A DNA stretch of 64,000 nucleotides, taken from the NCBI GenBank assembly GCA_948602995.1, contig CAPEBR010000005.1:62001-126000 (forward strand), written 5' to 3'. Position 1 is the stretch's first letter. Each line of letters starts with the position of its first letter. The notes below the pieces were generated by a model. That model did no database searches. It saw only the letters and a list, made by a program, of their open reading frames with translations, and was not told the origin of the DNA. Positions 32,975 to 42,577 of this stretch are shown here, in pieces. This DNA is from an uncultured Dorea sp. (lineage in GTDB: Bacteria; Bacillota; Clostridia; Lachnospirales; Lachnospiraceae). Position numbers and translations under genes: made by a program.

Positions 32975-34047
32975 ACGATCACTCCTCCTCCAAGTACATA
33001 TCCATCATCATACAGCACCACTGCCTGCCCGGGTGTAACGCCTCTGACCGGCTCCTCGAAGGTACACACAAGCTCGTCCTCTTTCGTCTTCTCTGCCATA
33101 CACCACGCGCCTTTATGATTGTAACGGATTTTTGCCCATACACGCTTTCTTCCATCCAGGTCAGGTTCTGACATAAAGCTTAAGTTTCGTGCTTTCACAT
33201 GGTGCGATTTTACTTCCTGTTCCTTTCCTATTACAACCTCATTGGTCTCCGGGCGTATCTCAAGGACAAAAACCGGATATCCCATAGCAATCCCAAGTCT
33301 CTTACGCTGGCCCACTGTATAATGAATGATCCCTTTATGACGGCCCACAACTGTTCCGTCTGCAAGAACGAAGTTCCCAGGACGCACCTGTCCCGGCGCA
33401 TGCATCTTAATATAGGAAGCATAATCTCCGTCCGGAACAAAACAGATATCCTGACTGTCTGGTTTGTCTGCCACCAGAAGTCCCATTTTTTCTGCCATGG
33501 CGCGTACCTCCTCCTTCTGGAAGCTCCCAAGCGGCATTCTGGTTCTCTTTAGCTGCTCCTGGGTCAGATTATACAAAGCATAAGTCTGGTCCTTTTTATC
33601 CGAAGCCGCCATGCGGATGGCATAACGCCCGTTTTTAAGCTGCTCTACCCGGGCATAGTGTCCTGTGGCAATATAATCAGCCCCAATGGCAAGACTCCTT
33701 TTAAGGAGCGCTTCCCACTTCACATACCGATTGCAGGCAATACAAGGATTCGGGGTTCTTCCTTCCAGGTATTCCCGAATAAAATAGTCAGTCACTCTGT
33801 CTTTAAATTCCTGTCTGAAATTCATAACATAATGGGGAATCCCAATCTGCTCTGCCACACGTCTTGCATCCGCTGCTGCATCTATGCCGCAGCAGCCTCC
33901 CTCTGCTTCCTGAAACCCGTGCGGCTCCTCCTGCCAGATCTGCATCGTGACTCCGGTCACATCATAGCCCTGCTCCTTCAAAAGCCAGGCGGCAACCGAA
34001 GAATCTACCCCGCCGGACATTCCCACAACCACTCGTCCCTTCTCCAT
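32971..34047 (-). CDS. mnmA: tRNA-specific 2-thiouridylase
   Basis: 358 residues. It adds sulfur to U34 of Lys, Glu and Gln tRNAs using ATP and persulfide. The PP-loop is VVGMSGGVDSSVAAWLLK; the first catalytic Cys is in RTPNPCIACNRYVKW and the second in DSQDICFVPDGDY. The C-terminal beta-barrel is complete. Its place directly after nifS and nifU fits: the cysteine desulfurase provides the sulfur. Confidence 0.96.
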   Translation of the reverse strand: MEKGRVVVGMSGGVDSSVAAWLLKEQGYDVTGVTMQIWQEEPHGFQEAEGGCCGIDAAADARRVAEQIGIPHYVMNFRQEFKDRVTDYFIREYLEGRTPNPCIACNRYVKWEALLKRSLAIGADYIATGHYARVEQLKNGRYAIRMAASDKKDQTYALYNLTQEQLKRTRMPLGSFQKEEVRAMAEKMGLLVADKPDSQDICFVPDGDYASYIKMHAPGQVRPGNFVLADGTVVGRHKGIIHYTVGQRKRLGIAMGYPVFVLEIRPETNEVVIGKEQEVKSHHVKARNLSFMSEPDLDGRKRVWAKIRYNHKGAWCMAEKTKEDELVCTFEEPVRGVTPGQAVVLYDDGYVLGGGVIV

Positions 34048-34054
34048 ACAGTTC

Positions 34055-34498
34055 CTAATACTCCTCTTCTTCCTCTTCCTCGCCTTCGTGGATGTCAGAC
34101 TTTGGCTTTTCTAAGCCCTCGATCTTAATATCGTGCTTCCCGGCATAATCCCAGAGCGCCGCATGAATTGCCTCCTCTGCAAGAAGGGAGCAGTGCACCT
34201 TTACTGGCGGAAGCCCGTCAAGCGCCTCCATGACCGCTTTATTCGTCACCTGCATGGCCTCCTGAATAGATTTTCCCTTCACAAGCTCTGTCGCCATACT
34301 GCTTGTAGCTACTGCTGCCCCGCAGCCAAAGGTTTTAAACTTAACATCCCTGATGATCTGATTCTCATCAATATCAAGATAAATCCTCATAATGTCCCCG
34401 CATTTTGCATTTCCCACAGTTCCCACGCCGCTGGCATTCTCAATCTCTCCCACATTCCTTGGATGCTCAAAATGATCCATAACCTTCGCTGAATACAT
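34055..34498 (-). CDS. nifU: NifU/IscU-like Fe-S cluster scaffold
   Basis: 147 residues. The three cluster-binding cysteines are in NAKCGDIMR, FKTFGCGAAVATSSM and KVHCSLLAEEAIHAAL, in the normal IscU spacing. It assembles Fe-S clusters on sulfur from the desulfurase encoded just upstream. The tail after about residue 128 is extended and strongly acidic (GEEEEEEEY), a feature seen in clostridial members. ATG follows AGGAGAG. Confidence 0.95.
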   Translation of the reverse strand: MYSAKVMDHFEHPRNVGEIENASGVGTVGNAKCGDIMRIYLDIDENQIIRDVKFKTFGCGAAVATSSMATELVKGKSIQEAMQVTNKAVMEALDGLPPVKVHCSLLAEEAIHAALWDYAGKHDIKIEGLEKPKSDIHEGEEEEEEEY

Positions 34499-34543
34499 CT
34501 GTCATTCTCTCCTGTCTGTTATTTATCTGTTACTATTCACGGA

Positions 34544-35734
34544 CTAACTGTCCTTATTTGTTTTTTTGATATAATCTTCATATAAAGGTGACATCTCCCG
34601 AAGCCCTGCCACAATTTCCTTAAGAGAATCTATTACATAATCCAGATCCTCTCTAGTCGTATCCTCCCCAAGAGTCAGTCTGAGGGAGCCGTGTGCCGTC
34701 TCATGGGGCAGTCCGATTGCCAGGAGCACATGGCTTGGATCCAGGGAGCCTGATGTGCAGGCAGAGCCGCTGGAGCCGCAGATTCCTTTCATATCCAGTC
34801 TGATCAAAAGGGATTCTCCCTCAATAAACCGGAAGCTGAAATTCGCATTATTGGGAAGGCGTTCTGTCCTGTGTCCGTTCAGGCGGCAATATGGAATCTC
34901 CGCAAGCACCCGGCCAATCAGATAGTCCCGAAGCTCTCTCTCCTTTTCCGTTCTTTCCTCCATGGTCCTTACCGCACGTTTTACAGCAGTACCAAGCCCG
35001 ACAATCCCCGGCACATTCTCGGTGCCTGCACGGCGCTTTCTTTCCTGGGCGCCGCCGTGAACGAAGGAGCGGATCTTTACTCCCTTACGGATATAGAGAA
35101 AACCGATTCCCTTCGGTCCGTTAAGCTTATGCCCGCTTGCGCTGAGCAGATCTATATGGCACGCATCCACACTAATAGGAATCTGCCCGAATGCCTGTAC
35201 CGCATCTGTGTGGAACAGAATGTCGTTCTCATGTGCAAGCTTCCCGATCTCCATGACTGGTTCAAGGGTTCCGATCTCATTATTTGCATACATGACAGAG
35301 ATCAGAATGGTATCCGGCCGTATCGCTGCCCTAAGATCATCAAGCCTTATCACACCGTTCTCATCCACATCCAGGTAAGTCACATCAAAACCACGGCTTT
35401 CTAGATATTCTGCTGTATGAAGAATGGCATGGTGCTCAATCTTCGTCGTAATAATATGCCTTCCTTTTGACTCATAGGCTTCTGCTGCTGCCTTAAGTGC
35501 CCAGTTGTCTGCTTCTGATCCTCCTGCCGTAAAATAAATCTCCCTTGCATCCGCACCCAGCGCCTCCGCGATGACCTCACGCTGCTCATCTACCGCACTT
35601 TTATTTTTCGCGGCAAACCCGTACACACTGGATGGATTACCATAGTCCTCTGTAAAATAAGGAAGCATCGCTTCTACTACCTCCGGCGCTGTCTTTGTTG
35701 TCGCCGCATTATCAAGATATATTATTTTCTCCAT
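34544..35734 (-). CDS. nifS: Cysteine desulfurase (NifS/IscS type)
   Basis: 396 residues, PLP enzyme turning cysteine into alanine plus enzyme-bound persulfide. It starts IIYLDNAATTKTAPEVVEAM; the PLP Lys is in SASGHKLNGPKGIGFLY; the reactive Cys lies on the loop GSSGSACTSGSLDPSHVL; the C terminus has RLTLGEDTTREDLDYV. Gene order iscR-nifS-nifU-mnmA shows it feeds both Fe-S assembly and tRNA thiolation. Confidence 0.96.
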   Translation of the reverse strand: MEKIIYLDNAATTKTAPEVVEAMLPYFTEDYGNPSSVYGFAAKNKSAVDEQREVIAEALGADAREIYFTAGGSEADNWALKAAAEAYESKGRHIITTKIEHHAILHTAEYLESRGFDVTYLDVDENGVIRLDDLRAAIRPDTILISVMYANNEIGTLEPVMEIGKLAHENDILFHTDAVQAFGQIPISVDACHIDLLSASGHKLNGPKGIGFLYIRKGVKIRSFVHGGAQERKRRAGTENVPGIVGLGTAVKRAVRTMEERTEKERELRDYLIGRVLAEIPYCRLNGHRTERLPNNANFSFRFIEGESLLIRLDMKGICGSSGSACTSGSLDPSHVLLAIGLPHETAHGSLRLTLGEDTTREDLDYVIDSLKEIVAGLREMSPLYEDYIKKTNKDS

Positions 35735-35807
35735 GCCTGTCTCCTCCGTCTCTCTTCTTCTATATCATAACAGTCCGTGGCTCTTCCTGTTCCTGTTATT
35801 TTATCTT

Positions 35808-36272
35808 TTATCTTCCGGCATTGCACTTAGGAACTGTCTGTTCCTTTCCTGAATTCATCTGCCTGCTCTCTTTCACCAGCTCGTCAAGCTTCATCTCATC
35901 CACCGTATGAGTGATGCTTTCATTAATCTTCTGCCACACATACTTCGTCACACAGCTCTCTGACGAAGCACATCCTTCCTCAGAGTAAAATGCAGCACAC
36001 CTCACCGGTTCCAGGCTGCCCTCCAGGGCGCGGAGAATATCTCCCACAGATATGTCCTCCATGTCCCTTGCCAGAATATAGCCTCCCCCGGCGCCGCGGA
36101 TACTTTTAATCAGCCCCGCCTTCTTAAGAAGCGCTGCCAGCTGCTCCAGATAGCCCTCGGAAATACCCTGGCGTTCCGCAATACTGCTGATCGCCGCCGG
36201 CTCCTTCCCGCTGTGCTCTGCAAGATCAATCATTGCCCTGAGCCCATATCTTCCTTTTGTTGAAAGCTTCAT
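35808..36272 (-). CDS. iscR: Rrf2 family regulator, IscR-like
   Basis: 154 residues starting MKLSTKGRYGLRAMIDLAEH. Winged helix-turn-helix 1-65 (GISEGYLEQLAALLKKAGL, wing IRGAGGGYIL). Cys92, Cys101 and Cys107 can ligate a 2Fe-2S cluster as in IscR. It heads the nifS-nifU-mnmA operon, so it most likely adjusts Fe-S biogenesis to demand. It is a paralogue of the Rrf2 gene at 4248. The promoter is at 36327-36355. Confidence 0.88.
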   Translation of the reverse strand: MKLSTKGRYGLRAMIDLAEHSGKEPAAISSIAERQGISEGYLEQLAALLKKAGLIKSIRGAGGGYILARDMEDISVGDILRALEGSLEPVRCAAFYSEEGCASSESCVTKYVWQKINESITHTVDEMKLDELVKESRQMNSGKEQTVPKCNAGR

Positions 36273-36326
36273 CCTCTCACCTTCTCTTTAATTCCCAGTA
36301 TATTACTATGATTTATTTCCTTATGT

Positions 36327-36355
36327 AGGATATCACTTCATTTTAGTTCTGTCAA
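36327..36355 (-). promoter_or_regulatory. iscR operon promoter
   Basis: TTGACA (36350-36355) and TATCCT (36327-36332) on the minus strand, spacer 17 bp; it lies in the divergent gap to spoVB. ATAGTAATATAC downstream may be part of an operator; unproven. Confidence 0.6.
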
Positions 36356-36403
36356 CCCTCAGACAGGAATATCTTATAGTAATATCCCTTTTGGAGTTTT
36401 CAT

Positions 36404-37723
36404 ATGTCCAGGAAAAAAACAATCATAAAAGGAACCTTTATTCTGACAGCCACCGGCTTTGCCACACGATTCATGGGCTTTTTTTACCGTATTTTTTTAA
36501 GTCATACCTTCGGGGAGGAAGGAGTTGGGCTGTATCAGCTGATCTTTCCTGTCTATGCCCTCTGCTTTTCTTTTACGGCAGCGGGTATTGAAACCGCGCT
36601 TTCCCGCTGCGTAGCCAGAAGGCTCACCTGCGGACAAAAAAAGGAAGCACGGGAGCTCTTGTATACAAGCCTGATCTGTACTGTATTTCTCTCCTGTATC
36701 ATTACAATTTTACTGCAGTATTATGCAGCTTTTATAGCGGAAAGCTTCTTAAAGGACGGGCGGTGCACAGAATTTCTGGTTCTTCTGTCTTATGCCTTTC
36801 CATTTGCCGCAGTACACAGCTGTATCGCCGGATATTACCTTGGCGGAAAGGAAACCCGGGTCCCCGCTGTCTCACAGCTTTTGGAACAGACAGTACGGAT
36901 TCTTTCTGTTTATCTGATCTACCGCATTGCGCTGATCCAGGGAAACCGTCCCGGCGTCATCATCGCTGTTGCAGGACTGATAACCGGTGAGATTGCCTCC
37001 TCCCTTTACTGTCTTTCCCGTATCCGCAGGGGCTCCCTCCTGTCTCCGCTCCCGAAACTTAAGCTGTCCTCCTTCCTCCTTCACACAAAGGAGCTTTTGT
37101 TCCTCTCCTGCCCCCTTACTGCCAACCGGGTGCTTCTTAATATTTTGCAGAGTGTGGAGTCTGTCTCTATTCCGGTCCGTCTGATGATGTACGGAATGGT
37201 ACGGGGCGACGCCCTCGCCATCTACGGCGTACTGACAGGCATGGCACTGCCCTGCATCCTCTTTCCCTCTGCCATCACCAATTCGGTATCCACCATGCTC
37301 CTTCCTACAGTAGCGGAAGTACAGGCGCTGAACGACAAAAGGGAGATGTCCTCCATCATACAAAAGGCAGTCTATTGCTGTATCTTTCTTGGAAGCGCCT
37401 GCTGTGTATTTCTCCTTGCCTTCGGCGGCTGGATCGGGACTTTTTTGTTTCACAGTACACTGGCAGGAAAATACATAACCGCCATGTCCTGGCTGTGTCC
37501 CTTCCTCTATACAAATAATACTCTGATCAGCATTATAAATGGAATCGGGAAAACGGCTCTTTCCTTCCTTATCAATTCAGTCAGCCTGGGAATCCGGATT
37601 GCCAGCGTATTCCTGTTCATTCCGGTTTACGGCATCTTCGGTTATCTGTGGGGGCTTCTTGCCAGCCAGATCTTTATCTTTTTATTTTGCCTCGGCTATG
37701 TGTACAGATATGTACGCACGTAA
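36404..37723 (+). CDS. spoVB: SpoVB-like polysaccharide flippase (MATE/MOP superfamily)
   Basis: 439 residues with about 12-14 membrane helices. It begins KKTIIKGTFILTATGFATRF then MGFFYRIFLSHTFGEEGVGL, the characteristic start of stage V sporulation protein B, and has the family's LISIINGIGKTALSFLINSV late in the chain. SpoVB-type flippases move lipid-linked sugars or peptidoglycan precursors across the forespore membrane for cortex synthesis. It is monocistronic and divergent from iscR, with a strong terminator after it. Confidence 0.85.
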   Translation: MSRKKTIIKGTFILTATGFATRFMGFFYRIFLSHTFGEEGVGLYQLIFPVYALCFSFTAAGIETALSRCVARRLTCGQKKEARELLYTSLICTVFLSCIITILLQYYAAFIAESFLKDGRCTEFLVLLSYAFPFAAVHSCIAGYYLGGKETRVPAVSQLLEQTVRILSVYLIYRIALIQGNRPGVIIAVAGLITGEIASSLYCLSRIRRGSLLSPLPKLKLSSFLLHTKELLFLSCPLTANRVLLNILQSVESVSIPVRLMMYGMVRGDALAIYGVLTGMALPCILFPSAITNSVSTMLLPTVAEVQALNDKREMSSIIQKAVYCCIFLGSACCVFLLAFGGWIGTFLFHSTLAGKYITAMSWLCPFLYTNNTLISIINGIGKTALSFLINSVSLGIRIASVFLFIPVYGIFGYLWGLLASQIFIFLFCLGYVYRYVRT

Positions 37724-37737
37724 GGAACTGCATCAAA

Positions 37738-37767
37738 AGACCATGCCTGTTTATGAAGGCATGGTCT
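37738..37767. terminator. Terminator between spoVB and the SpoIIM-like gene
   Basis: AGACCATGCCT, 8-base loop, then AGGCATGGTCT: an 11-bp perfect stem between two convergent genes. T-rich on one side and A-rich (CAAAAGA) on the other. Confidence 0.7.
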
Positions 37768-37791
37768 GCTTCCCGGTGTTCCAGGCGTGAT

Positions 37792-38331
37792 TTATATTGT
37801 ACGCAGAAACATTTTTACGATTACTGGATTCACATAGCATTCTAGCAGAATCCCTGTCAGCATGAACAAAGAAAAGCATACGGTTTTTGAAAGATTCCAC
37901 CGCACTGCCGGATAAGCGAACAGAAACCACAGAAGCATCAGATATCCCGCCACATAGCAGATAAACTGCGGCGTCAGGCACAAAAGACACAGTACGATTC
38001 CCTTCATTCCCAGCTTCATGACAGCTGATACCAGAATCAGACCGCTTGAAAAGCCTGTCCATAAGATACAGACCAGTGCCGCACCCTTTCTCAGCTTTGT
38101 ATAGCCAAAGGTAAACAGAAACACTGCAGGGAGCAGTCTCAGATAGGCCACATACCACAAAAACTCGGCCGTATTAATCTCTGTCTGTACGTATTGTTCC
38201 AAAAAATAGTCGTCCAGTATTCCGATACCGGCCATATAATCTCCTGACAAAAGATTTGCATAGAGAATTCCAATAAAAAAGCCCGTCATATAACACAAAA
38301 TAAAATACTTTTTACCTTCCAGTATCTTCAC
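37792..38331 (-). CDS. Membrane protein, probably stage II sporulation protein M-like
   Basis: 179 residues with about five hydrophobic helices (near 10-28, 60-80, 85-107, 112-145 and 152-172). The overall pattern, with ILVSAVMKLGMKGIVLCLLC, GYLMLLWFLFAYP and a final GILLECYVNPVIVKMFL, resembles SpoIIM of the engulfment DMP complex. Sitting next to spoVB and an ADP-ribose-type Nudix gene, a common clostridial neighbourhood of spoIIM, supports it. Similarity by eye is modest, so I leave the symbol blank. Confidence 0.5.
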   Translation of the reverse strand: MKILEGKKYFILCYMTGFFIGILYANLLSGDYMAGIGILDDYFLEQYVQTEINTAEFLWYVAYLRLLPAVFLFTFGYTKLRKGAALVCILWTGFSSGLILVSAVMKLGMKGIVLCLLCLTPQFICYVAGYLMLLWFLFAYPAVRWNLSKTVCFSLFMLTGILLECYVNPVIVKMFLRTI

Positions 38332-38395
38332 TCAAAAAACCTCCCAGGTCAAGATACTTCATTATATGCCGGGTATTCCGATATATTCTCACCTA

Positions 38396-38944
38396 TCACA
38401 TTTTGCCGGCCGCAAATCTGTCTCCATATGCCAGAACTGCAGACACCGTTTTGGAATCCTCAATCTCCCCTGCATAGATCTTACGCTTTAATTCTTCCAG
38501 TGTATACGCCTTCACAGTCACATATTCACCCTCATCAAGCTTCTGCTTCGAAGGCTTTAAATCCCTTGCCACAAAAATCTCAATTCGTTCATTGCAGAGA
38601 GCCACTGTAGTGCGGAGTGTAAGAAGCCATTCCAGATGATCCGACTTATATCCTGTTTCCTCCTCCAGTTCTCTTGCCGCACACTCTATTCCAGGCTCGT
38701 CTGGCACGTCAAGCTTTCCGGCCGGGATCTCAAGGGTCATCCGGTCCAGCGCGTTCCTGTACTGTGTCACCATGAGAATCCTCCCATCATCCAGTACCGG
38801 AACAACCGCCGCCGCCCCGTTATGGTGGATATAATCCCATTCTTCCGTACTTCCGTTTGCGAATTCCATATAATCCTTGTAGACATCAACCACAGTACCG
38901 TGATATGCAAGCTCTCTTTTTACCCTTCTGATTTCTTCGCTCAT
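38396..38944 (-). CDS. Nudix hydrolase, ADP-ribose pyrophosphatase type
   Basis: 182 residues. The Nudix box is GKLDVPDEPGIECAARELEE followed by ETGY: Gx5 to the first conserved Glu region, REL-EE-G all present, so it should bind Mg and cleave a nucleoside diphosphate derivative. The upstream IPAGKLD and N-terminal dimerisation strand (GTVVDVYKDYMEFANGSTEE) match ADP-ribose pyrophosphatases. It lies 64 bp from the SpoIIM-like gene on the same strand. Confidence 0.88.
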   Translation of the reverse strand: MSEEIRRVKRELAYHGTVVDVYKDYMEFANGSTEEWDYIHHNGAAAVVPVLDDGRILMVTQYRNALDRMTLEIPAGKLDVPDEPGIECAARELEEETGYKSDHLEWLLTLRTTVALCNERIEIFVARDLKPSKQKLDEGEYVTVKAYTLEELKRKIYAGEIEDSKTVSAVLAYGDRFAAGKM

Positions 38945-39000
38945 CTTTACACCTCTTCTCTCCGGTATATGCCTCTTAGAAAAGAGCCCCGGAAGTTATA

Positions 39001-39048
39001 AAAAGGCTTAAAAATCCATTCGTGTAAAACACCGGATTTTCAAGCCTT
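39001..39048 (-). terminator. Terminator of rny
   Basis: On the minus strand AAGGCTTGAAAATCC and GGATTTTTAAGCC pair around a loop and are followed by TTTTTATAA. It starts 16 bp after the rny stop. Confidence 0.7.
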
Positions 39049-39064
39049 CATCTTCATTTATCTT

Positions 39065-40618
39065 CTACCTGGCATAATGTGTAACCCGTGATTCACGAAT
39101 TACATTAACCTTAATCTGACCGGGGTATTCAAGCTCATACTCAATCTGCTTTGCTATATCCCTGGCCATCAATACCATGTCTGCATCAGATACCTGCTCT
39201 GGAACTACCATAACACGAATCTCTCTACCTGCCTGAATTGCAAAAGACTTTTCAACACCCTTAAACTGATTGGTGATCTCTTCTAATTGTTTTAACCTGT
39301 TTGTGTATGTTTCTAATGTTTCTCTCCTTGCACCCGGACGCGCCGCAGAGATTGTATCTGCCGCCTGTACCACACATGCAAGCAAAGTTTCCGGTTCTAC
39401 ATCACCGTGATGTGCCTCAACCGCATTAACAACGGTTGCTGACTCCTTGTATTTTCTACAAAGGTCAACACCGATCTGGATATGGGATCCCTCCACATCA
39501 TGGTCAATTGATTTTCCGATATCGTGCAGAAGTCCTGCTCTCTTCGCCACTCTGACGTCAAGTCCAAGCTCTCCGGCAAGAAGCCCGGATAGCTGGGAAA
39601 CCTCAATAGAATGCTTCAGGGCATTCTGTCCATAGCTTGTCCGGAATTTCATCCTTCCCAAAAGCCTGATCAGCTCCGGATGAATTCCGTGAACGCCTAC
39701 TTCAAGTGCCGCCGCCTCTCCTTCTTCACGTATCATTGCATCCACTTCTTTTTGCGCCTTTTCAACCATCTCCTCAATTCTTGCCGGATGAATACGGCCA
39801 TCGACAATTAACTTTTCGAGCGCAATCCTTGCAACTTCCCTTCTTATCGGATCAAAGCCTGATAAGACTACAGCCTCCGGGGTATCATCGATAATCAGCT
39901 CCACACCCGTCATCGTTTCAAGTGTACGGATGTTACGTCCTTCTCTTCCGATAATTCTCCCCTTCATCTCGTCGCTTGGAAGCTGTACAACCGAAATTGT
40001 AGTTTCTGCCACATGATCTGCAGCGCATCTCTGGATAGCGGTAACAACATATTCCCTTGCCTTCTTATCCGCCTCTTCCTTCGCCTGCATCTCAACCTCT
40101 TTTATCATCTTGGCAGTGTCATGCTTCACATCATCTTCAACAGTTTTTAACAAGTATTCTTTTGCCTGTTCGGAGGTAAGTCCTGAGATTCTTTCTAGTT
40201 CCTGTACCCTCTGCTTACTCAGCTCGTCCACTTTCACTTCTCGCTGACGTAATTGCTCTTCCTTTGCTGTAAATGCTGCTTCTCGCTTCTCAATCGCATC
40301 TGCCTTTTTATCCAAAGCCTCTTCCTTGGAAAGTACACGCTTCTCATACCGCTGTAGCTCAGTTCTGCGTTCCTTCGTCTCTTTTTCAAGCTCATTCTTG
40401 TTCTTGATAGACTCTTCTTTAATCTCCAAGAGAGACTCCTTCTTCTTGGCCTCTGCTGTTTTTACTGCATCGTCAATAATTTCTCTCGCCTTACTCTCCG
40501 CATTTCCGATCTTGCTCTCCGCATTTTTCTTCAAATTGGAAACCGTAGCAAAATGACTGACCACTGCCGCTGCAATCACAAGAACTGCTGTCACAGCAAA
40601 AAATATTCCATACGGCAC
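39065..40618 (-). CDS. rny: Ribonuclease Y
   Basis: 517 residues. Membrane helix at 1-22, long charged coiled coil to about 195, KH RNA-binding domain (GRIIGREGRNIRTLETMTGV), then HD phosphodiesterase domain with AGLLHDIGKSIDHDVEGSH and VEAHHGDVEPE. It starts mRNA decay by endonucleolytic cuts at the membrane. Start is GTG (40618) with AAGGAGG at good distance; an ATG three codons later is out of frame. Length matches the family. Confidence 0.96.
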   Translation of the reverse strand: MPYGIFFAVTAVLVIAAAVVSHFATVSNLKKNAESKIGNAESKAREIIDDAVKTAEAKKKESLLEIKEESIKNKNELEKETKERRTELQRYEKRVLSKEEALDKKADAIEKREAAFTAKEEQLRQREVKVDELSKQRVQELERISGLTSEQAKEYLLKTVEDDVKHDTAKMIKEVEMQAKEEADKKAREYVVTAIQRCAADHVAETTISVVQLPSDEMKGRIIGREGRNIRTLETMTGVELIIDDTPEAVVLSGFDPIRREVARIALEKLIVDGRIHPARIEEMVEKAQKEVDAMIREEGEAAALEVGVHGIHPELIRLLGRMKFRTSYGQNALKHSIEVSQLSGLLAGELGLDVRVAKRAGLLHDIGKSIDHDVEGSHIQIGVDLCRKYKESATVVNAVEAHHGDVEPETLLACVVQAADTISAARPGARRETLETYTNRLKQLEEITNQFKGVEKSFAIQAGREIRVMVVPEQVSDADMVLMARDIAKQIEYELEYPGQIKVNVIRESRVTHYAR

Positions 40619-40789
40619 AGGAGCACCTCCTTATTAAGTTTTCATTGTACAAATACAACACTTCAATTTTATACTTTTTCCATAAAATTGTCAAGTAACT
40701 TTTCGAATATTCAGAGCTTACGCTATGGCTCCGAGCCAGTCAGCGGAGTGGCTGGCCCGGGTCTGAGCTGTAACAATCCATCTAAACGA
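40619..40789. other. rny-recX spacer with GC hairpin
   Basis: Holds AGCCA/TGGCT arms in CGAGCCAGTCAGCGGAGTGG (around 40729-40753) inside a GC-rich block, plus an AT-rich stretch (TTATACTTTTTCC) that likely carries the rny promoter. No gene visible. Confidence 0.4.
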
Positions 40790-41395
40790 TTACCGGGATC
40801 CATGCACCGCACTGCATACGTCGTCATAGGAAAAGCCTTTCCTCATCAGATATGCCATAAGCTTCTGCCTCTCTTCATAAGAGGCCTCCTCCGGTACGTA
40901 ATGACGCTTCTCCATCAGCTTCCAGATCGCCTGAAGGGAGTCCTCCTTTGCGTAGCACTCCTCCATCGCGCTTTCCACATCCCTGTCTGAGATCCCCTTC
41001 CCCTTAAGGAGCATCTGAATCTCCCGTTTACTTTTCTTTTCCTTGCGGCCTTCAATAAAGTTCCTCGCATAGTTCAGGTCATCCACATAGCCGAAGGATT
41101 TCACATAGACAACCACCTCATCTATGATATCCTCAGGGTATCCTCCCTGCTTTAGTTTCTCTCTCAGCTGTGCCTCAGTACGGCCCATTGCATTTAAAAG
41201 ATGCATCGCGCGCAGCTTCGCCCTCTTAATGAGAACCTCTCCCCGGATTTTTCCATAAATTCCTTCCGGAAGTTCTGCACCTTCCTTCACATGATAGCGA
41301 GACAGCTCGCCCTTGTATAATACAAAAGCGAACTGTCCGTCTATGTACACCTTATATCTTGTCTTCGTCACAGCCTCAGTCTTCGTGACAATCAT
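40790..41395 (-). CDS. recX: Regulatory protein RecX
   Basis: 201 residues of three-helix RecX repeats: ALRAMHLLNAMGRTEAQLRE around residue 60, GFVDDLNYAR-like YVDDLNYARNFIEGRKEKK in the middle, and YLMRKGFSYDDVCSAV at the end. It binds RecA filaments and tunes their activity. It starts 3 bp after the recA stop, so it is co-transcribed. Confidence 0.93.
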   Translation of the reverse strand: MIVTKTEAVTKTRYKVYIDGQFAFVLYKGELSRYHVKEGAELPEGIYGKIRGEVLIKRAKLRAMHLLNAMGRTEAQLREKLKQGGYPEDIIDEVVVYVKSFGYVDDLNYARNFIEGRKEKKSKREIQMLLKGKGISDRDVESAMEECYAKEDSLQAIWKLMEKRHYVPEEASYEERQKLMAYLMRKGFSYDDVCSAVHGSR

Positions 41396-41398
41396 CTG

Positions 41399-42556
41399 CT
41401 ACTCCTCTGCGCTTCCTGCGTCCTCTGCTTCAGGCGCCATGTCAGCTTCCTGGCCTTTCCCGGCGTCCTCCTTCGCTGCACTCTTCTCAGCCTTCCGCCC
41501 CTTCTTTGCCGGTTTTTCTTCCTTAACCGGCTCCTTTTCCTGCCCGTCAGGAGAGGATCCGTCAAAGTTATAATGTTCGCGGATCTTCGTATCAAGTGCA
41601 GTCATCACTTCTTCATGTTCTTTTAAGTAGTTCTTGGCATTCTCGCGTCCCTGGCCGATCTTATCGCCATTATAGGAAAACCAGGATCCGCTCTTATTCA
41701 CAAGCCCCAGCGTAACCGCCAGGTCAAGAACATCTCCTTCTCTGGAGATTCCTTTTCCAAACATGATGTCAAACTCCGCCTCCTTAAACGGGGGTGCAAT
41801 CTTATTCTTAACCACCTTCACACGGGTTCTGTTCCCGATCATCTCCCCACTCTGCTTCAGAGTCTCGATCTTCCTGACATCCATGCGGATGGATGCATAG
41901 AACTTCAGCGCACGTCCTCCTGTTGTCGTCTCCGGGTTGCCGAACATCACTCCAACCTTCTCGCGGAGCTGGTTAATAAAGATTACCACGCAGTTGGACT
42001 TACTGATTACTGGTGTAAGCTTTCTAAGAGCCTGTGACATGAGCCTTGCCTGAAGTCCCACATGGGAATCTCCCATGTCTCCTTCAATCTCCTGACGCGG
42101 CACAAGGGCGGCCACAGAGTCGATTACAATGATGTCCATCGCACCCGAACGGACCATCGTCTCGGCAATCTCCAGAGCCTGGTCTCCGCTGTCCGGCTGC
42201 GAGATGTACAATTCGTCAATATCTACCCCGATATTCTTCGCATATACAGGATCAAGCGCATGCTCCGCGTCAATGAATCCTGCAATGCCGCCTCTCTTCT
42301 GGACCTCCGAAATCATATGCAGTGCAACCGTCGTCTTACCGCTTGATTCCGGTCCATAGACCTCCACGACACGTCCTCTGGGGACTCCCCCAAGCCCAAG
42401 CGCAATATCAAGGCTCAGCGCGCCGGTCGGAATCGTCTCCACCGCGACCTGTGCCGACGGGTCGCCAAGCTTCATAACCGCTCCCTTTCCAAAGTCCTTC
42501 TCCAGTTTCGCTATCGCAGCGTCTAACGCTTTCTTCTTATCCTCATTACCTGCCAT
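41399..42556 (-). CDS. recA: Recombinase RecA
   Basis: 385 residues. Walker A is GPESSGKTTVA, Walker B region IIVIDSVAALV, followed by loop L1 (EGDMGDSHVGLQARLMSQAL) and NQLREKVGVMFGNPETTTGG near L2. The last 45 residues are a Lys/Glu/Ala-rich tail (EEKPAKKGRKAEKSAAKEDA), longer than usual and probably disordered. It drives strand exchange and LexA cleavage. Its promoter carries a LexA box. Confidence 0.97.
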   Translation of the reverse strand: MAGNEDKKKALDAAIAKLEKDFGKGAVMKLGDPSAQVAVETIPTGALSLDIALGLGGVPRGRVVEVYGPESSGKTTVALHMISEVQKRGGIAGFIDAEHALDPVYAKNIGVDIDELYISQPDSGDQALEIAETMVRSGAMDIIVIDSVAALVPRQEIEGDMGDSHVGLQARLMSQALRKLTPVISKSNCVVIFINQLREKVGVMFGNPETTTGGRALKFYASIRMDVRKIETLKQSGEMIGNRTRVKVVKNKIAPPFKEAEFDIMFGKGISREGDVLDLAVTLGLVNKSGSWFSYNGDKIGQGRENAKNYLKEHEEVMTALDTKIREHYNFDGSSPDGQEKEPVKEEKPAKKGRKAEKSAAKEDAGKGQEADMAPEAEDAGSAEE

Positions 42557-42577
42557 CCTAAATTCTCCTTTTTAAAA

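Noticed and set aside
34531..34560. Possible family A repeat (GTTACTATTCACGG)
   Set aside because: Only the first dozen bases resemble the family; no matching second end.
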